Shown: piece after piece, positions 61,061 through 64,000 of the stretch
Layout: the number at the start of each line of letters is the position of its first letter
How positions within the stretch are numbered: the first letter of the stretch is position 1
NCBI GenBank assembly: GCA_964397045.1
Contig: CAYNHF010000021.1
Location: forward strand, 1 to 64,000
Length of the DNA: 64,000 nt
Source of the DNA: CAYNHF01 sp964397045
GTDB lineage: Bacteria > Actinomycetota > Acidimicrobiia > Spongiisociales > UBA5794
Direction of reading: 5' to 3'
Translations under genes and position numbers: made by a program
Notes under the pieces: model-generated
Told to the model about the DNA's origin: nothing
Seen by the model: only the letters and a program-made list of their open reading frames with translations
Databases searched by the model: none

Positions 61061-62575
61061 ATGAGCAAGGCCCCTCGACCGCCGGATCCGCTCGCAGCCG
61101 CGGCACGGTTCCGTCGCGAACGCGGTTGGGAAGTCTTGGAGCGGTTCGCTGGACTGCTGCGCATGTCGAACATCACCGGGGACGTGGCCGCGTTGCGGGC
61201 GAATGCAGCCGAGATTCGCGATTGGTTCATCTCCAGAGGTGGGGATCTGGAGGTCGTTGAACTGGCAGGAGCCGGCCCGGTGGTTGTCGGAGCGCTGACC
61301 GCGGCGGAACCCACGGCAACCCTCGGGATGTACGTCCACTACGACGGCCAGCCGGTCGATCCGGAAGAATGGGAGACGGGCCCGTTCGAGGCAACCCTGG
61401 CTTCAGCACCGTGGCATGCAGGCGGAGAACGGCTTGCCTTCCCCGGTCCCGGCGACACGATCGACCCGGAGTGGCGGATCTATGCCCGCGGAGCGTCCGA
61501 TGACAAGACGCCGTTCGCGGCGCTGACCGGAGCGCTCGATGCGCTTGATGCGGCAGGGATCGATCGTCGAGTCAACCTGGTTTTTCTGTTCGAAGGGGAG
61601 GAGGAGGCTGGCTCTCCCCATCTGGGGGACTACATGGTGGCGCTGTCCGACCGGCTGCAGGCGGACGGATGGCTCCTTTGCGACGGTCCGGTCCACCAAA
61701 CACGTGCCGCCCAGATCTCATTCGGTGCGCGGGGATACTGCGGGTTCGACCTCACCGTCTTTGGACCCGAGCGGGAACTCCACAGCGGTCACTATGGGAA
61801 CTGGGTGCCGAACCCTGCACTGGAACTGGCCTCGCTCCTTGCCGGCTGCAAGGACGCCAACGGCAGGGTCACCATCGAGGACTTTTACGCGGATACGCTG
61901 CCGATGACCGACGCCGATCGCGACGCGATCAATCGCCTGCCGGCCATCGAGACCCAGCTCCAGGAGGAGTTGGGATTTGCAGGGCCGGAGGTCGCGGATG
62001 CTGGCTACGCCGAGCGGCTGATGATCCCGTCTTTCAATGTGCGCGGGCTGAGGTCGGCGGGGGTTGGGGAGGCGGCGCGGAACGTCGTACCTGCCACAGC
62101 CTCTGCCTCGGTGGATATCCGGCTGGCTGCGGGTGACAATCCCAGTCGGACGCTGGATCGGGTGCAGGCGCACTTCGAGCGTGCGGGTTACGTGGTGCTG
62201 GACCGGGAACCGACCGCCGAGGAACGTCGCTCCCACAGGTTTCTGGCGAGGATGGATCGCGATACGGGGTATCGCGCGGCACGCATTCCGATGGACGCTC
62301 CGCTGGCACATCTGCTTCTCGACGCGGCGCAGCAGGCTTCGCGGGCCGAGGTCGTCGCGCTCCCGACGTTCGGCGGATCCGTTCCTTTGTATCAGTTCGA
62401 GGAGTTGTTGAACGCCCCGGTGGCGATTGTGCCGATCGCCAACCACGACAACAACCAGCATGCGCCCAACGAGAACGTCCGGGTCGGCAACGTCTGGTAC
62501 GGCATGGACCTGTGGGCCACGATCCTGACGACCGATTTCAGCGCAGTCGCCGGCTCGGCTGCAACGTCTGCCTAG
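61061..62575 (+). CDS. M20 family dipeptidase/carboxypeptidase
   Basis: 504 residues of the M20 (PepV/CNDP-like) family. Metal motifs: MYVHYDGQPVDP with the first His-Asp, YARGASDDKTP, FLFEGEEEAGSPHL with the catalytic and metal Glu, WLLCDGPVHQ, and HSGHYGNWVPN and NHDNNQHAPNEN near the end. It cleaves dipeptides or N-acyl amino acids; substrate unknown. TACGAT (61049-61054) ends exactly six bases before the ATG. It is divergent from hflX, and both -10 hexamers lie within the 54-base gap. Confidence 0.88.
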   Translation: MSKAPRPPDPLAAAARFRRERGWEVLERFAGLLRMSNITGDVAALRANAAEIRDWFISRGGDLEVVELAGAGPVVVGALTAAEPTATLGMYVHYDGQPVDPEEWETGPFEATLASAPWHAGGERLAFPGPGDTIDPEWRIYARGASDDKTPFAALTGALDALDAAGIDRRVNLVFLFEGEEEAGSPHLGDYMVALSDRLQADGWLLCDGPVHQTRAAQISFGARGYCGFDLTVFGPERELHSGHYGNWVPNPALELASLLAGCKDANGRVTIEDFYADTLPMTDADRDAINRLPAIETQLQEELGFAGPEVADAGYAERLMIPSFNVRGLRSAGVGEAARNVVPATASASVDIRLAAGDNPSRTLDRVQAHFERAGYVVLDREPTAEERRSHRFLARMDRDTGYRAARIPMDAPLAHLLLDAAQQASRAEVVALPTFGGSVPLYQFEELLNAPVAIVPIANHDNNQHAPNENVRVGNVWYGMDLWATILTTDFSAVAGSAATSA

Positions 62576-63444
62576 TCAGGGATCTCGGTTCCGATTCCGA
62601 TCTCGGCAGCTCGATCCAGCGCGGTCCGTGCCGCGGCGATGTCTTGACTGGCGATGCCGACGCTCTTGAACACCGTCGTCGCCCCCTGCGGCGCTTCGCT
62701 CCGGCCGGTGAGGAGATCGGCGACCGCGGCATCCGGCGTGACCCCTGCCTGAATGAGATCACCGGCTTCGACGGACGCTGCCTCTCGATCATCGACCACC
62801 ACGAAAGCGGCACGCAGCAGTCCGGCGGGAAGTTCCACCATCTGAGGGGTGAACGCTCCCACCGCGTTGACATGAGTGCCGGGGCGCGCCGAGCCTGCGG
62901 CGAACAGTGGCACGGTGGACGGGGTCGCAGTCGAGATCACGTCTGCGATGCCCACGGCTTCGTCTGGGCTGTCGACGGTCTCTGCGCCGACTCGCTCCGC
63001 CAACCGGGCCGCGTGGGCGGGGTTGCGGCTCCATACCAGGATGCGTTCGATGGGTCGGACGGTCCGGACCGCGTCTACCTGGTCAAATGCCATTGCCCCC
63101 GCACCGAGCATGGCGTGAACTTTCACCTCTGGATCCGCCAGTAGGTCGGTGGCCAGCCCGCATCCGGCTCCGGTGCGAATCGCGGTGAGCGTCGGGCCGT
63201 CAACCGCACCCAGCGGGGTGCCAGACTCGTCGAACACCACGACGATTCCAACCGGATTGCCCGGTTCGGTCGACACGACCTTGATACCTGAGGTACCTGG
63301 GATCCGGCCCGGCATGAACATTGAGCTGCCGAGTTGGGTTCGGACCGGTGTTTCCCTTGCGTCTGAGAATGCATGCCGCATCGCATCGATGCACGCTGCC
63401 ATCGTGAGGGCCCGGCGAGTCTGGGCGGCGTCGAGATATCGCAC
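62572..63444 (-). CDS. Ornithine cyclodeaminase / mu-crystallin family protein
   Basis: About 290 residues of the OCD/mu-crystallin family: GIKVVSTEPGNPVGIVVVFD at the substrate/NAD side, TAIRTGAGCGLATDLLA, the Rossmann segment AMLGAGAMAFDQVDAV, and DDREAASVEAGDL. Members act on ornithine, proline, alanine or ketimines; which one cannot be told. GTG 63444 is chosen since TAGGGT lies seven bases upstream; GTG 63453, three codons earlier, is the alternative. Converges on the M20 gene with a four-base overlap. Confidence 0.82.
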   Translation of the reverse strand: MRYLDAAQTRRALTMAACIDAMRHAFSDARETPVRTQLGSSMFMPGRIPGTSGIKVVSTEPGNPVGIVVVFDESGTPLGAVDGPTLTAIRTGAGCGLATDLLADPEVKVHAMLGAGAMAFDQVDAVRTVRPIERILVWSRNPAHAARLAERVGAETVDSPDEAVGIADVISTATPSTVPLFAAGSARPGTHVNAVGAFTPQMVELPAGLLRAAFVVVDDREAASVEAGDLIQAGVTPDAAVADLLTGRSEAPQGATTVFKSVGIASQDIAAARTALDRAAEIGIGTEIPD

Positions 63445-63512
63445 GGGATTCACCCTAGATCAGGAACCGGTCGCTATCGCAGGGGTGGCTCGGTATGCTC
63501 TTCGCCACTCTT

Positions 63513-63529
63513 ACCGGGCTCCGCCCGGT
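63513..63529 (+). terminator. Short hairpin in the leader of the substrate-binding protein gene
   Basis: ACCGGGC (63513-63519) and GCCCGGT (63523-63529) form a 7-bp stem with loop TCC, followed by TTAG, just before the ribosome site GGAGG (63542-63546). It may be a leader attenuator, or a terminator for transcription entering from upstream. Confidence 0.3.
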
Positions 63530-63555
63530 TTAGCTCCTATTGGAGGCGCACAAGC

Positions 63556-64000
63556 ATGGAACCAAGAACGAGAAACATCCTGCTCGCCGTTGGCGGCGCG
63601 GTGGTCCTCGTCATCGTCATCGCCGTGATCGCGAATAGCGGGAGCGACGACTCGACCACCACAACGGTGGCCGCAGCTACGTCGACCACGTCCGCGGAAA
63701 CGACGACGACAGAGGGCACGGAGGAAACCACCACCACAACGGCCGCAGAAACTACCACCACGGCCGATGCCGGCTTCACGCCGGGTCCGCTCGGTGCAGT
63801 TGAGGTGAAGGCAGGTGAGGACATACAGATCCGCACCCTCCAGGCCATCAGCGGTGAGGTCGCCTTCCTGGGCATCCCGAACCAGCGTGGCTCAGAGCTG
63901 GCCGTCGAAGACTTTGGAGCCGTCAAGGGCTTCAATGTGTCGCTCGGCACCGGACTCGACGACCTCTGCTCCGCAGAGGGTGGTCAGGCCGCGGGTCAGT
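63556..64000 (+). CDS. Branched-chain amino acid ABC transporter substrate-binding protein (3' end beyond the window)
   Basis: The first 148 codons of an open frame cut by the window edge. The start is MEPRTRNILLAVGGAVV with a hydrophobic signal/anchor (about 8-27). A long Thr/Glu/Ala linker follows (about 30-72), then the start of a Peripla_BP_6 (LivJ-like) domain: GEVAFLGIPNQRGSELAVED and a later DDLCSAEGG. It would bind amino acids or amides outside the cell; permease genes probably follow. GGAGG lies nine bases before the ATG. Confidence 0.82.
   Translation, partial: MEPRTRNILLAVGGAVVLVIVIAVIANSGSDDSTTTTVAAATSTTSAETTTTEGTEETTTTTAAETTTTADAGFTPGPLGAVEVKAGEDIQIRTLQAISGEVAFLGIPNQRGSELAVEDFGAVKGFNVSLGTGLDDLCSAEGGQAAGQ

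Noticed and set aside
1..64000. CRISPR array, insertion sequence or rRNA
   Set aside because: No regularly spaced repeats, transposase motifs or conserved rRNA segments were seen anywhere in the window.

Overview
The window is a gene-dense, high-GC chromosomal segment from an aerobic actinobacterium. The evidence is a Wag31/DivIVA-type coiled-coil protein, clpS followed by a DUF2017 gene, an XRE regulator coupled to a lysine/alanine-tailed HbhA-like protein, a galE2-like SDR coupled to a PlsC-like acyltransferase (both pairs recall mycobacterial arrangements), DUF1684 and DUF4332 proteins, and secreted proteins with Thr/Glu-rich linkers. An uncultured Acidimicrobiia-like lineage is my best guess; that is inference, since no rRNA or ribosomal gene is present. 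No insertion sequence, phage, CRISPR array or tRNA was recognised.

Layout. 1-3.1 kb: the 3' part of a tandem glycine riboswitch controlling gcvP. 3.1-9.4 kb: a small membrane gene with an apparent frameshift, an MFS exporter, an ABC ATPase and two consecutive PLP fold-II genes (threonine synthase and a cysteine-synthase-like protein), then a CDF-type membrane protein. 9.4-17.8 kb: lipoprotein, membrane esterase, ferredoxin-CDGSH protein, ilvC, an APC permease fused to stress-protein-like domains, a secreted protein and a DMT transporter. 18-25.9 kb: a 666-residue DivIVA-like protein, a four-PAS histidine kinase and a fadA-fadB beta-oxidation operon. 26-31.4 kb: dodecin, DUF1684, the tdh-kbl threonine-to-glycine operon, YbaN and DJ-1/PfpI proteins. 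31.6-37.2 kb: HTH, ClpS, DUF2017, a MobA-like protein, DUF4332, the HbhA-like/XRE pair and the acyltransferase/SDR pair. 37.3-44.9 kb: DAHP synthase, prephenate dehydrogenase, M20 amidohydrolase, YbdK ligase, NadE and a class IV aminotransferase. 45-52.8 kb: lipoprotein, MgtE, selD, a ferredoxin, ctaA-ctaB and a phosphotransferase. 52.8-54.8 kb: a leader peptide, a DAHPS-like/chorismate mutase fusion and a short DivIVA-like protein. 54.8-64 kb: tag, gpsA, HIT, MFS, tandem GNAT, hflX, an M20 peptidase, an ornithine cyclodeaminase-like protein and the start of a branched-chain substrate-binding protein.

Most notable. (1) selD reads through an in-frame TGA at the active-site Cys position, with a SECIS-like hairpin downstream, so the organism should make selenocysteine. 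(2) A Phe/Tyr-rich leader peptide and an attenuator-like hairpin precede a fusion of a DAHP-synthase fold lacking all four metal ligands to an apparently intact chorismate mutase. (3) About a third of the genes have a TANNNT hexamer (often TAGGCT) exactly 6-7 nt before the start codon and no Shine-Dalgarno, which points to pervasive leaderless transcription and settles many start codons. (4) The XRE/HbhA-like pair has a near-consensus leaderless promoter overlapped by a perfect inverted repeat, a likely autoregulatory operator.

Metabolically, gcvP, tdh-kbl and the threonine synthase connect threonine, glycine and one-carbon metabolism. DAHP synthase, prephenate dehydrogenase and the chorismate mutase fusion cover entry to and exits from the aromatic pathway. 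ctaA and ctaB make heme for an aa3-type oxidase.
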